From NCBI GenBank assembly GCA_964563125.1, contig CAZLVY010000003.1, positions 23,399 through 87,398 of the forward strand: 64,000 nucleotides of DNA. The letters run 5' to 3'. A program made the translations under genes and the position numbers. Under the pieces are notes generated by a model. It saw only the letters and a list, made by a program, of their open reading frames with translations. It had not been told where the DNA came from and did not search any database. Numbering within the stretch: position 1 is the stretch's first letter; each line of letters starts with the position of its first letter. Source of the DNA: UBA1368 sp964563125 (GTDB lineage Bacteria; Bacillota; Syntrophomonadia; Syntrophomonadales; Syntrophomonadaceae). This document shows, piece by piece, positions 1 to 8,935 of the stretch.

Positions 1-472
1 AGCGGAAGGTGGGACAGGCCAAATTATAATCAATTATTTTCTTAGTAATTTTTTCTAAATCCAAGCGTCTTTCAAAATAAAAATGCTCTTTCTTACTTTC
101 GTATCTTTTTAAAGCTGTGGCACTATGTTTTTTATCACTATAAAAAATAGTGCTATATTTTTTAAAAAACTCTATCTCTTTAGCAAAGTTCACAAAGTCC
201 CTATCAATTTCTTTGCCCAATTCAATCCAAAAGGGAGCAAAACCATTATCTTTTAAAATTTTCATCGGCATTCGCATCTCTGGAGGTTGGTAAGGATTTT
301 CATAAAGATTCAACTTTTTACCCGCTCCACTTAAGTTATCGAATTCCCCACGTTGCTGAGCCTTTATAATCTGTTGCTCGACTAAATCCTCAGTACTGCT
401 CATATATCTGGCCAGCTTTTTAGCTTTGCCTGCTTTGATTTTTATTTCTTCTTCAATAGATTTAGCTGACAT
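1..472 (-). CDS. DUF1992 (DnaJ-homologue subfamily C member 28-like) protein, C-terminus cut off
   Basis: This gene reads leftward off the window edge, so only about 157 N-terminal codons are visible. The start ATG at 470-472 has a strong GGAGG-type ribosome site just upstream and overlaps the last codons of scpB. The visible protein is Lys/Glu-rich and has the family signature around residues 30-50: QQRGEFDNL followed by SGAGKKLNL, then a YQPPEM segment. That pattern marks the DUF1992/DNAJC28 domain, whose biochemical role in bacteria is not established. Co-expression with scpA/scpB is likely from the overlap. I am fairly sure of the family and have no evidence for a function. Confidence 0.75.
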   Translation of the reverse strand, partial: MSAKSIEEEIKIKAGKAKKLARYMSSTEDLVEQQIIKAQQRGEFDNLSGAGKKLNLYENPYQPPEMRMPMKILKDNGFAPFWIELGKEIDRDFVNFAKEIEFFKKYSTIFYSDKKHSATALKRYESKKEHFYFERRLDLEKITKKIIDYNLACPTFR

Positions 473-986
473 CAAACCCCTCCTCCAATGGCGGCAAATC
501 TTGTAAACTGACGAGACCAAACACTTTCAGAAACTCTTCGGTTGTTGCGTAGAGTATTGGCCGTCCAATAGCAGCTTTGACTCCTGCTTCTGCAATCAGA
601 TTCTTCTCCAACAAATTTGCTATGATACGTTCAGATTTGACTCCGCGCACTTTCTCAATTTCTGCACGCGTAATCGGCTGGGAATAAGCAATAATAGCTA
701 AGGTTTCCATGGCTACTGGAGTTAGCCGCCGTTTTTGCGGTTCAGTCATTTTAACCAGATAATCAGAAAAATCAGGGTTAGTACACATAACGTAGCCAGC
801 ACTAACCTCATTAATTAATAATCCTTTGCCAGCTTCTTTATACTCAGCAATCATTTCCTGCATTATTTCAATTACATCAAAAAGCGGCACTTCCAAAATA
901 TCAATTATCTCGTCTATCCCAACCCGGCCGGCACGAACAAATAAAATGGCCTCAATTGCCGCTTTTATCTCATCCCTCATTAACAT
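462..986 (-). CDS. scpB: Segregation and condensation protein B
   Basis: ScpB is the winged-helix kleisin-partner of the Smc-ScpA-ScpB condensin, which compacts and segregates the chromosome. The 174-residue product matches the usual size. It begins with the typical IKAAIEAILFV helix and holds the hallmark stretch METLAIIAYSQPITRAEIE near residues 93-112, followed by VRGVKSE; this is the most conserved part of the family. The gene overlaps the end of scpA by 7 bp and the start of the DUF1992 gene by 11 bp, so the three are probably translated from one message. Confidence 0.95.
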   Translation of the reverse strand: MLMRDEIKAAIEAILFVRAGRVGIDEIIDILEVPLFDVIEIMQEMIAEYKEAGKGLLINEVSAGYVMCTNPDFSDYLVKMTEPQKRRLTPVAMETLAIIAYSQPITRAEIEKVRGVKSERIIANLLEKNLIAEAGVKAAIGRPILYATTEEFLKVFGLVSLQDLPPLEEGFDVS

Positions 987-1705
987 TTACTTCGCCCACC
1001 TAAAAATAATTTTATACTGCCAAAGTCATTTTCCTGCACTGCCTTTACCTTCTGTAAGCGCATTAATTCCAGCAAGGCTAAAAATAAGGCAGATAATTCT
1101 CTTCTACTGATAATATCATTAAAAAGTTCCTGAAATAATGCTCCTCCGCGTTTTTTATGCAAAACACCAAGAATCTCTGCCATTTTTTCGCCTACATCTA
1201 TGTCATCTTTGGGTATTTGAAAAAAATTTTTATTCACTTGATTTTTCTGACATAGATTAAATAATAATTCTGCCAGAGTATTAACATTTGCAGCTAATTC
1301 CTGGGGCACAGAGATGGTGGTAGGATTTTCACGATAAAAAGTTCTCTTAATCTCACCGTTTTTTAATGCGTCCAGTTTTTCGGCCGCCATTTTATATTTC
1401 TTGTAGTATAACAATCTCTGCACCAGTTCGGCGCGTGGATCGATATCATCAGAATCCTCTTCTTCATTATAAATTTGCGTGGGCAGCATCATTTGCGATT
1501 TTAAGGTAAGCAAATAGGAAGCCATAATTAGAAAATCGCCTAATTTTTCTAAATTAAAATCACCGGTTATGTTTAAATATTCCATGTATTGATCAGTGAT
1601 TTTAGCTATAGGAATATCATATATATCTATTTGGTTTTCATCAATAAGATAGAGCAGGAGGTCAAGCGGTCCATGGAAAGAGTCTAAATTCACCACATAA
1701 TCCAT
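980..1705 (-). CDS. scpA: Segregation and condensation protein A
   Basis: ScpA is the kleisin subunit that bridges the Smc ATPase heads in bacterial condensin. The 241-residue protein starts with the family-typical FHGPLDLLLYLIDENQIDIYDIPIAKIT segment (shown here in meaning: the FHGPLDLLL core at residues 10-18) and carries LGDFLIMASYLLTLKSQMML near residues 56-75. The C-terminal winged helix is visible as ISRRELSALFLALLELMRL. It lies directly upstream of scpB in the standard scpA-scpB order and follows an M50 peptidase gene after 15 bp. Confidence 0.95.
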   Translation of the reverse strand: MDYVVNLDSFHGPLDLLLYLIDENQIDIYDIPIAKITDQYMEYLNITGDFNLEKLGDFLIMASYLLTLKSQMMLPTQIYNEEEDSDDIDPRAELVQRLLYYKKYKMAAEKLDALKNGEIKRTFYRENPTTISVPQELAANVNTLAELLFNLCQKNQVNKNFFQIPKDDIDVGEKMAEILGVLHKKRGGALFQELFNDIISRRELSALFLALLELMRLQKVKAVQENDFGSIKLFLGGRSKC

Positions 1706-1720
1706 TACGGTTTTCGCTCC

Positions 1721-2341
1721 TTAAAATACAATATTATATAATAGGGCATACATACCATTTACCAGCGGCCAGATTATTTTGCTGGTTAAACCGGTAACAA
1801 TTAAAAGTAGCAATATAATAGGCCCATATTGCTCCAATGAATACATTACCCTGGCACCAGCATCCGGCAGTAGACCAGCCAATATTTTTGATCCGTCCAA
1901 AGGCGGAAGCGGAATTAAATTAAAGGCTGCCAGAATAAGATTAATTTGAATCAGAGGTATTAGCAGGGTAACAACATAACTGACCCATTCCTGATTTTGC
2001 ACAGATACTAAATATCTTAAAGCAATAAGTCCCATAAAAGCGATTAAAATATTCATTACCGGACCAGCCAGGGATACCAACATCATTCCCTGTTTCATAC
2101 TGATATTTTTAAAATTCAAAGGATTTACCTGCACCGGTTTAGCCCAGCCAAATTTAAATATAACTAACATAAAAAAACCCATCCAATCAATATGGGGAAG
2201 CGGATTTAAGGTAAGACGTCCTTGATGATAAGCGGTATCATCACCCAACATATAAGCCACCCGGCCATGGGCATATTCATGAAAGGTAAGCCCGATCAAT
2301 ATAGCCGGCAGCCAGATTAAAATCTCTATCACACTTTGCAC
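1721..2341 (-). CDS. Site-2-protease-like M50 zinc metalloprotease, membrane-embedded
   Basis: This 206-residue polytopic membrane protein belongs to the small YwhC-type branch of peptidase M50. The zinc motif HEYAH is at residues 21-25 inside the first hydrophobic segment, and the third-ligand motif appears as PLPPLDGSKI near residues 145-155. Several further hydrophobic helices separate them. There is no PDZ domain, so it is not RseP/SpoIVFB itself. Position immediately downstream of the CCA-enzyme gene (1 bp apart) and upstream of scpA is common in Clostridia. The substrate is unknown. Confidence 0.85.
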   Translation of the reverse strand: MQSVIEILIWLPAILIGLTFHEYAHGRVAYMLGDDTAYHQGRLTLNPLPHIDWMGFFMLVIFKFGWAKPVQVNPLNFKNISMKQGMMLVSLAGPVMNILIAFMGLIALRYLVSVQNQEWVSYVVTLLIPLIQINLILAAFNLIPLPPLDGSKILAGLLPDAGARVMYSLEQYGPIILLLLIVTGLTSKIIWPLVNGMYALLYNIVF

Positions 2342-2342
2342 T

Positions 2343-4964
2343 TTAAAACTTATCCTCCTTTAACCATTTGAGCACTAACTCAATTTCTGCGTCTTTTGCT
2401 GCAATTTCACCATTTAGATTTAATTTATATAACTCATTAATTATTTGTTGGTAAATCGGGCCCTGCTTTATGCCCAGCTTTTTTAAATCGTGCCCGTTTA
2501 TTTTTACTTGCACTGTTTCTTTGGCGCGCAGGTATTTATTTGTATATTCCCAACCTCTTTCAGTTGTTAAGCAAAGCATCAAATAAACCAGAGCTTCACT
2601 GGTAAAATTACCTGCTATGGCATCGATATCACTAAAAGCCAGGTTCTCACTGCTATCTATTCTTACTGCCAGCTGATTGGCAGTTCTGGATTCTTCTATT
2701 ACTCGCTGCGTATAATTATCAAATTTAAATCTACAGCTTATATTTTTGATCACTTCATCTGACAAACCTTCCAGAAGAAGCAGAAAATATATCAGCCATG
2801 CTTTAATGATGCGGCTCTGAAGATGTTCCTCGGACCATCCCATTATTACCGGCACTCTTTTCAATCGCACATAATTAATTTTAGTCAAATCGGCTTCCGG
2901 TAATATATGCTGCCAAACTCCAATCTCTTCCATTCTTCTTAATGCCGGAAAAGGACTTCTCTCACTTAAAATCAGTATCAGTTCCTGAAGAATTCTCTTA
3001 TACGATAGTTTTCCCAGCAGCCTTCGGGCAATGGCATCCTGAGCAAAACGAAGCGTATCAGGTTCAATTTTAAATTGGTAACGCTGTTCAAAACGTATCG
3101 CCCTAAGTATACGCGTTGGGTCCTCAACAAAAGACAGATTGTAAAGAATGCGAATATATCCTTTTTCAATATCCTGGCGGCCACCAAAATAATCAATTAA
3201 TAGCCCATACCGATCGGGGTTCAAGCATAAGGCCAGAGTATTAACGGTAAAATCGCGCCGATAAAGGTCTGCGCGAATTGATGATTTTTCCACATGGGGC
3301 AGTGCAGCAGGATACTCATAATACTCGGTCCGGGCTGTAGCTACATCAACTTTATTACCGTCCGGCAAAACTATGATGGCGGTGCCAAATCTTTCGTGGA
3401 TTCTTTCCCTGCCGCCCAGACGCCCGGCCAGCATTTTAGCCAGTACTTTTCCATCCCCTTCAACTACCAGGTCTATGTCGTAATTGCTTACCTGTAAAAA
3501 TAAATCCCTTACAAATCCTCCCACACAGTAAACTGTCATATCCAGTTGCTCTGCTACTTGACCGGCAGTTATTAAGACATTTTCTAACGCAGCTGGAAGG
3601 GTTTGACTAATTAACTCCGCAAAACTGCCTTCCCAATTATCATTAATAGAATAGAGCAGTTCATGATCTTCTGGGTAGTCTTCGCCGTGCAGGAATCTTA
3701 GAATATCAGTTCGCGATATAATACCAACCAGTTTACCGTTATCAATAACCGGAAGTCTGCCGATATCTTTTTCCACCATTATCTTTTGCACCTCAGTCAA
3801 GGATGTATCCGGTTTAACTGATAAAACATCGGTAGACATAAATCCTTTTACTGGTGCATGCCCCAGTTCATGAGTCAGGGCTTTATCAACATCACGGCGG
3901 GATATTATTCCGACAATCTGGTCTCCCTCTACAATCGGCATACCAGTATGACCATACCTTAGCATTAATCTCCCCGCTTCGTCCATGCTAATATCCATGG
4001 AAAGCGTCTTAACCGGTGATGACATAATATCTCCGGCTAGTAATGCTGGTGTAGCTTCACGACCTATTTCATCCAAAATGATTTTTATTATATCTGCAAA
4101 TTTAACTTCCTTTAACATTGCTGAAGCCGCTTTTTCATGGCCTCTGCCACCTAACGGTTTTAATATCTGATTGACCCTTATATTATCTATTTTACTTCTG
4201 GCTACTACGTGAATCTTGCCTTGCATGGCAGCAATTGCAAAAACTGCATCACAATTCTCTATTTCCAGTAAACGATGAGTTACTATATCAAGACCCGGTA
4301 CAAATTCCAAGCATTCTGCATAAGCGATTGCTACCGTGGTATTCTCAATTGTATAATTGTGAGTATTCTGCAGCAGGCTCTGTATTAAATTACGTTGTTC
4401 GCTGGAAAAAGGCCGCTCCATAAAATTAGCTACTACTGATAAATTAGCTCCCTTTTCCAATAAATAAGCTACTGCCGCTACATCTCGGGCAGTGGTAGTC
4501 GTAAATATCAGACTGCCGGTATCCTCATATATGCCTAAAGCCAGTATAGTAGCTTCAAATGTACTAATATTGATATTTTGTTCTATAATTAGTTCCACCA
4601 AAATAGTTGTTGCCGCCCCAACCTGGTCAATATGCATAATACTACCCTGCAAGTCTCCCGGGACTCGGGGATGATGGTCATAAATATGAAAATCCATATC
4701 TTCCCGCAAGGCTAAATCTTTTAAATAGCCCAGACGATTAGCGTTAGCCGTATCTATTATGATCAGTCTGTTAACTTCTGCAAAATTAATATCCCGTGGT
4801 TGTTTAACAATTAAATGGTCTTTGTATAGGGCCATAAAATTCTTAACATTTCGCGATAGAGTACCTGAAAAAACTTTGATGGCATGCGGATAGAGCTTTT
4901 CCGCTGCAACCATTCCAGCCAAACCATCAAAATCAATTGAATTGTGCGAAGTAATGATTTCCAA
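2343..4964 (-). CDS. DHH / tandem-CBS / tRNA nucleotidyltransferase fusion (CCA- or A-adding enzyme)
   Basis: The 873-residue protein has three modules. Residues 1-310 are a DHH/DHHA1 phosphoesterase (DFDGLAGM, IIDTANANR, DHHPR, and GGRGHEKAAS). Residues 315-425 are a CBS pair. Residues 465-870 are a class II nucleotidyltransferase with GGFVRD near 478, the catalytic DIDLVVEGDG near 495, and a tRNA-head/neck domain with RRDFTVNTLA and EDPTRILRAIRF. The nucleotidyltransferase adds terminal nucleotides to tRNA 3' ends; such DHH-CBS fusions are known in several deep lineages and are often A-adding. The start codon is TTG (4962-4964) with AGGAG about 9 nt upstream. Confidence 0.88.
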   Translation of the reverse strand: MEIITSHNSIDFDGLAGMVAAEKLYPHAIKVFSGTLSRNVKNFMALYKDHLIVKQPRDINFAEVNRLIIIDTANANRLGYLKDLALREDMDFHIYDHHPRVPGDLQGSIMHIDQVGAATTILVELIIEQNINISTFEATILALGIYEDTGSLIFTTTTARDVAAVAYLLEKGANLSVVANFMERPFSSEQRNLIQSLLQNTHNYTIENTTVAIAYAECLEFVPGLDIVTHRLLEIENCDAVFAIAAMQGKIHVVARSKIDNIRVNQILKPLGGRGHEKAASAMLKEVKFADIIKIILDEIGREATPALLAGDIMSSPVKTLSMDISMDEAGRLMLRYGHTGMPIVEGDQIVGIISRRDVDKALTHELGHAPVKGFMSTDVLSVKPDTSLTEVQKIMVEKDIGRLPVIDNGKLVGIISRTDILRFLHGEDYPEDHELLYSINDNWEGSFAELISQTLPAALENVLITAGQVAEQLDMTVYCVGGFVRDLFLQVSNYDIDLVVEGDGKVLAKMLAGRLGGRERIHERFGTAIIVLPDGNKVDVATARTEYYEYPAALPHVEKSSIRADLYRRDFTVNTLALCLNPDRYGLLIDYFGGRQDIEKGYIRILYNLSFVEDPTRILRAIRFEQRYQFKIEPDTLRFAQDAIARRLLGKLSYKRILQELILILSERSPFPALRRMEEIGVWQHILPEADLTKINYVRLKRVPVIMGWSEEHLQSRIIKAWLIYFLLLLEGLSDEVIKNISCRFKFDNYTQRVIEESRTANQLAVRIDSSENLAFSDIDAIAGNFTSEALVYLMLCLTTERGWEYTNKYLRAKETVQVKINGHDLKKLGIKQGPIYQQIINELYKLNLNGEIAAKDAEIELVLKWLKEDKF

Positions 4965-5050
4965 TGAGTTTATCTCCTAATTTATGATACTTGCATTATA
5001 TCATACCTGTTAAGCAGTTAATAAGAACAGGCGTCTTATGTGCAACTTAA

Positions 5051-5086
5051 AAGGACTGAACTCCTGCAATACAGGATTCAGTCCTT
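5051..5086 (-). terminator. Probable terminator hairpin downstream of lysA
   Basis: Two arms, AAGGACTGAACTCCTG and CAGGATTCAGTCCTT, pair with a single bulged base and a 5-nt loop. It lies between the lysA stop and the next gene. The tail on the minus strand is only mildly U-rich (TTAAGTTG), so termination strength is uncertain. Confidence 0.5.
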
Positions 5087-5159
5087 AAGAACTGCTTAAA
5101 GTATGAATTAAATTGGATGGCACTTCATCCGGTTTCTTCCCAGCATTTTTATTAATTTA

Positions 5160-6476
5160 TCAGGACTTTCTTAATCTTTCCGGTAGTTTATCATTACGTA
5201 TTAAATCACTATAAGTTTCCCGCTCAACAATTATATCTGCCTTACCCTCATTAACTAATACCATTGCTGGTCTGGGCAGTCGGTTGTAATTGCTGGACAT
5301 AGAGTAATTGTAGGCACCAGTTGCAAAAACTGCCAGGATATCTCCCGCTTCAGCAAGAGGTAGGTTGGCATCCCAGATCAGCATATCGCCGGACTCACAG
5401 CATTTGCCTGCGATTGAATAAGTTTGCTCCGCTTCCTCATTAGCTTTATTGGCAATTACAGCAATATATTTAGCTTCGTAGAGTGCCGGTCGAGGGTTGT
5501 CATTCATGCCGCCATCTACAGCTATATATTTTCTTATTCCCGTAACTTCTTTAGAAGAACCAACCGTATACAAGGTCATTCCGGCAGAACTAATTAAAGC
5601 CCGTCCCGGTTCAATAATAATCTTGGGCATCTTAAGTCCCCATTTATCAACTTGGCTCTTTACATGGGTCATTATTACTTTAGCCCATTGTTGAGGAGAA
5701 GGCGGCAGATCACCCGGGGAATAATAAATACCGAATCCTCCGCCCAGATTTAATTCTGCCAGTTCATGTCCGGTATCAGCCTTTATTTTAGCCATAAATT
5801 CGGTCATCAGATCAATAGTGTGCTCAAATGATTCTACTTCAAAAATCTGTGAGCCAATGTGGCAGTGTAATCCTTGTAAAAATAGATTGGGACTAGCAAG
5901 AGCTTTTATAACACTATCCCATGCCTGCCCATCAGTAAGTGTAAAGCCAAATTTGGAATCAATCTGCCCAGTTTTTATATACTCATGGGTATGTGCTTCT
6001 ACACCAGGAGTAATGCGGAGTAGTATATCCTGCACTAATCCCTTTTCCCGAGCCAGATCATTTAGAATTTCCAGTTCACAAAAATTGTCTACCACAATTC
6101 TGCCTATACCAGATTCTAATGCCATTAGCAGTTCTTCCCGGCTTTTATTGTTGCCATGAAAAAATATTTTCTCCGCCGGATATCCAGCCTGCAAAGCAGT
6201 AAATAATTCGCCGCCCGAGACCACATCGAGTCCCAGTCCTTCTTCATCAATAATCCGGCAGACGGATAAACAGCTCAAGGATTTACTGGCATAGAGAACC
6301 ATAGTATCACCGTAGTTTAAAAAGGCATCGCGAAAACTACGGCAATTATCCCTGAATCCTTGCTCATCTATAACCCATAAAGGTGTACTAAACTGTTTGA
6401 CTATATCAATAGTATCAATGCCACCTATCTCCAGGTGGCCATCATCATTAATCTTCATAGTGCCGGTCAAATACAA
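5160..6476 (-). CDS. lysA: Diaminopimelate decarboxylase
   Basis: LysA is a PLP-dependent, fold-type III enzyme that decarboxylates meso-diaminopimelate to L-lysine, the last step of lysine synthesis. The 438-residue protein has the PLP lysine in YASKSLS (Lys65), HCHIGSQ near residue 200, the glycine loop LGGGFGIYY, EPGRALI, and the substrate motif CESGD near residue 360. The start is TTG at 6474-6476; AAAGGAG precedes it with 9-nt spacing, while the next ATG lies six codons in with no ribosome site. The gene is monocistronic, with its own promoter and a downstream hairpin. Confidence 0.95.
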   Translation of the reverse strand: MYLTGTMKINDDGHLEIGGIDTIDIVKQFSTPLWVIDEQGFRDNCRSFRDAFLNYGDTMVLYASKSLSCLSVCRIIDEEGLGLDVVSGGELFTALQAGYPAEKIFFHGNNKSREELLMALESGIGRIVVDNFCELEILNDLAREKGLVQDILLRITPGVEAHTHEYIKTGQIDSKFGFTLTDGQAWDSVIKALASPNLFLQGLHCHIGSQIFEVESFEHTIDLMTEFMAKIKADTGHELAELNLGGGFGIYYSPGDLPPSPQQWAKVIMTHVKSQVDKWGLKMPKIIIEPGRALISSAGMTLYTVGSSKEVTGIRKYIAVDGGMNDNPRPALYEAKYIAVIANKANEEAEQTYSIAGKCCESGDMLIWDANLPLAEAGDILAVFATGAYNYSMSSNYNRLPRPAMVLVNEGKADIIVERETYSDLIRNDKLPERLRKS

Positions 6477-6512
6477 AACAATGCACTCCTTTGAGTCAGA
6501 TAAATTCTCGTT

Positions 6513-6542
6513 ATTTTAACATCATAAAATTATTGTCGTCAA
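6513..6542 (-). promoter_or_regulatory. Sigma-A promoter for lysA
   Basis: On the minus strand a -35 TTGACG (6537-6542) is followed after 18 bp by a -10 TAAAAT (6513-6518). It sits about 37 bp upstream of the TTG start, and no lysine riboswitch was recognised between it and the gene. Confidence 0.6.
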
Positions 6543-6672
6543 TCAATCAAGCTCAGATATACACTATACAATAAAATTAGTTGGGAGCATTAACTTTATT
6601 ATATTGCTCAAAAACTTATTATTAACAGAAGCTATGATTATAAATTTAATCCATCCGGTTTATACCCGAATG

Positions 6673-6800
6673 GCTCAGACCGTCAAAAAAGGCCAATAGC
6701 TGCGTTAATTCGGAAGTGCCGTTCAATCGACGTACCTAATGTACGCCTCAATCACGGCTCTTCCGATTGCCTTGCTCTTGACCTTTTTTGCTCGCTCTGG
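6673..6800. repeat. Long imperfect inverted repeat with GTAC-CTAAT-GTAC centre
   Basis: A roughly 128-bp near-palindrome fills much of the 350-bp gap between secF and lysA. The centre is GACGTACCTAATGTACGCC (6729-6748). Moving outward, GGAAGTGCCG pairs with CGGCTCTTCC, and the outer arm CAAAAAAGGCCAA pairs with the complement of TTGACCTTTTTTG. It codes for nothing obvious and lies at the 3' side of secF, so it may work as a terminator or be a small non-autonomous element. It shares its architecture with the repeat at 15205-15317. The rest of the gap holds the lysA promoter and AT-rich sequence. Confidence 0.7.
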
Positions 6801-6827
6801 ATAGAATTAAAATTTGTTAATTCAGTT

Positions 6828-7682
6828 TTAAGCTGCCTTATTTTTAATTTCATAGAGGACCGGACTGGATATAAAGATTGAGGTATATGCTCCCACTACA
6901 AAACCTATCAGCATGGCTAACATGAAGAATTTAATCGTAGCTCCGCCAAAAAGCAGCAAAGCTATCAAAGGTAAAATAGTAGTAAGCACCGTATTTATAG
7001 ACCGGTTTAAGGTCTGCATAATACTTTTATTTAGTAACAGCTCAAACGGTTCTTTCCTTTTCATCCTCAAGTTCTCTCTAATCCGGTCAAAAATAACAAT
7101 GGTATCGTTTATAGTGTAACCTACTATAGTTAAAGTAGCGGCAATAAAAGCACTGCCTATCTCCCACTGAAATATCGAGAATATTCCTATTACTACCATT
7201 AAATTATGAATAATAGCTGTAATAGCAGCAACTCCAAAGGTCCACTCGAACCTGTAGGTTATATAGGCCAGCATCAATACCGCAGCAATAAGCAATGATA
7301 AAAGGGCATTGCGGGTTAGTTCACCGCCTATAGTTGCACCAACACTTTCCGCGCTGAGGAATTCAACATTTGTAAATTTAGCTTCTAATGCTGCCATTAG
7401 TTCATTAGTCTGCTCCTGATTAAGCTCATTAGTCCGAATGTAAAAATCATCATTACTTTTTTGGACCTCTGCCTTGCTCTGATCAACTTCCGCCAGTACA
7501 GCTCTAACATCAGCAGCACTAATCTGCTCCTGGGCCTTGGCCTCAATCCTGACATTGATAATAGAGCCGCCCTTAAAGTCAATCCCCAGGTTTAGGCCCT
7601 GAACAAACAGGGAAATCAATCCCGGGATAATTATAATCAATGATATTATATAAAATATTTTACGTTTTTCAATAATTTTCAT
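6828..7682 (-). CDS. secF: Protein translocase subunit SecF
   Basis: SecF pairs with SecD in the proton-motive-force-driven accessory complex that pulls preproteins out of the SecYEG channel. The 284-residue protein has an N-terminal membrane helix, the GIDFKGGS motif near residues 31-38, a periplasmic-type domain, and five C-terminal membrane helices including the signature TIVGYTINDTIVIFDRIREN near residues 185-204. It lies 3 bp downstream of secD, in the usual yajC-(HD)-secD-secF order. Confidence 0.95.
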   Translation of the reverse strand: MKIIEKRKIFYIISLIIIIPGLISLFVQGLNLGIDFKGGSIINVRIEAKAQEQISAADVRAVLAEVDQSKAEVQKSNDDFYIRTNELNQEQTNELMAALEAKFTNVEFLSAESVGATIGGELTRNALLSLLIAAVLMLAYITYRFEWTFGVAAITAIIHNLMVVIGIFSIFQWEIGSAFIAATLTIVGYTINDTIVIFDRIRENLRMKRKEPFELLLNKSIMQTLNRSINTVLTTILPLIALLLFGGATIKFFMLAMLIGFVVGAYTSIFISSPVLYEIKNKAA

Positions 7683-7685
7683 CTG

Positions 7686-8903
7686 CTACACCTCCTTCAC
7701 GCCATATAGCTTGTGGTCCTTGGTTATGTTAGAGAACAGGACCAGCATATAACGGGTGAAAGTCAGTACTAAAAATACACTGGCAACAATACCGATAGAA
7801 AGCGTAACCGCAAAACCTTTGATGGGACCGGTGCCAAAATACATCAATACCCCAGCAGTCAAAAGTGTCGTCAAATTAGCATCAAAAATAGCCCAGAAGG
7901 CACGCTTAAAGCCGGCATCAATTGCCGCTCCCAATGTTTTGCCAAAGCGCAGCTCTTCCTTTATTCTTTCATAAATAATTACATTAGCATCAACTGCCAT
8001 ACCAATTGAAAGAGCAAATCCGGCAATGCCCGGCAAGGTCAGAACCGCCCCCAGGAGAGACATAATCCCCAAAACTAATAAAGCATAAATCACCAGCGAT
8101 AAATCGGCTATCAAACCCGGTAAACGGTAATAACCTATCATAAATATTAAAACAGCTATAAGACCAATAACTCCAGCCTTTAAACTTTTATCCAGCGAAT
8201 CAGCACCCAGGGTGGGACCGATGGACCTTTTTTCCATAACTTCGAAGGTTACCGGCAATGCACCGGAACGGAGCAATACTGCAAGTTCCTGCGCTTCTTC
8301 TGCTGTAAATGAACCAGAAATGACGGCATTACCATCATTAATCGCTTCATTAACATTAGGAGCACTTATGACTTTCTCATCAATAACAATCAACAATGGT
8401 TTACCTACATTGGCGGCAGTAGCCTCGCCAAAAAGTTTAGCCCCTACCTTATCAAATTCCAGTAAAACTTCTGCAGTTCCTGTTCCGGTTTGGGTCATAC
8501 GCGCTTCAGCGTTTTCCAGGTTTTCCCCGGTTAACAGAACTTTGCCCTGTTCATCCCGAAATTCTAATTGCGCAACATTTTTTAAAATATCAACAGCTTT
8601 TTCGGGATCATCTTCCCCGGCTATTTCAATTACTACCCTTTTTTCTCCCTGGGGATAAAGAGTTGTTTCCTTTACTCCCAGACTGTCGACACGATTCCGC
8701 AAAATGCCCAGTGCTTTATTAATCGTATCTTCAGTAATTGCTTCGCCATCTTTTTCCTGGGCTTCAAGAACTACCCGCAGACCTCCTCTTAAATCAAGAC
8801 CAAGATTAATGCTTTGGGCAATTGGTCCAGTTGCGAAGTAGCCCAGCAGAAAAATAGCTAATGCAATTGCAGTTACTACCAGAATACTTGGTTTTCTTTG
8901 CAC
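7686..8903 (-). CDS. secD: Protein translocase subunit SecD
   Basis: SecD, 405 residues, is the partner of SecF. It shows LGLDLRGGLRVVLEA near residues 34-48, the P1 head domain with RVDSLGVKE and GEKRVVIEI, FTAEEAQELAVLLRSGALP, and the C-terminal membrane block containing GMAVDANVIIYERIKEEL. The Asp of the MAVDAN motif is the residue linked to proton use in this family. AGGAGG-like sequence precedes the ATG. It is separated from the HD gene by about 30 bp and is likely part of one transcript with yajC. Confidence 0.95.
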   Translation of the reverse strand: MQRKPSILVVTAIALAIFLLGYFATGPIAQSINLGLDLRGGLRVVLEAQEKDGEAITEDTINKALGILRNRVDSLGVKETTLYPQGEKRVVIEIAGEDDPEKAVDILKNVAQLEFRDEQGKVLLTGENLENAEARMTQTGTGTAEVLLEFDKVGAKLFGEATAANVGKPLLIVIDEKVISAPNVNEAINDGNAVISGSFTAEEAQELAVLLRSGALPVTFEVMEKRSIGPTLGADSLDKSLKAGVIGLIAVLIFMIGYYRLPGLIADLSLVIYALLVLGIMSLLGAVLTLPGIAGFALSIGMAVDANVIIYERIKEELRFGKTLGAAIDAGFKRAFWAIFDANLTTLLTAGVLMYFGTGPIKGFAVTLSIGIVASVFLVLTFTRYMLVLFSNITKDHKLYGVKEV

Positions 8904-8935
8904 TAAATTTATCCTCCTTCCAACGACTTTAGCTT

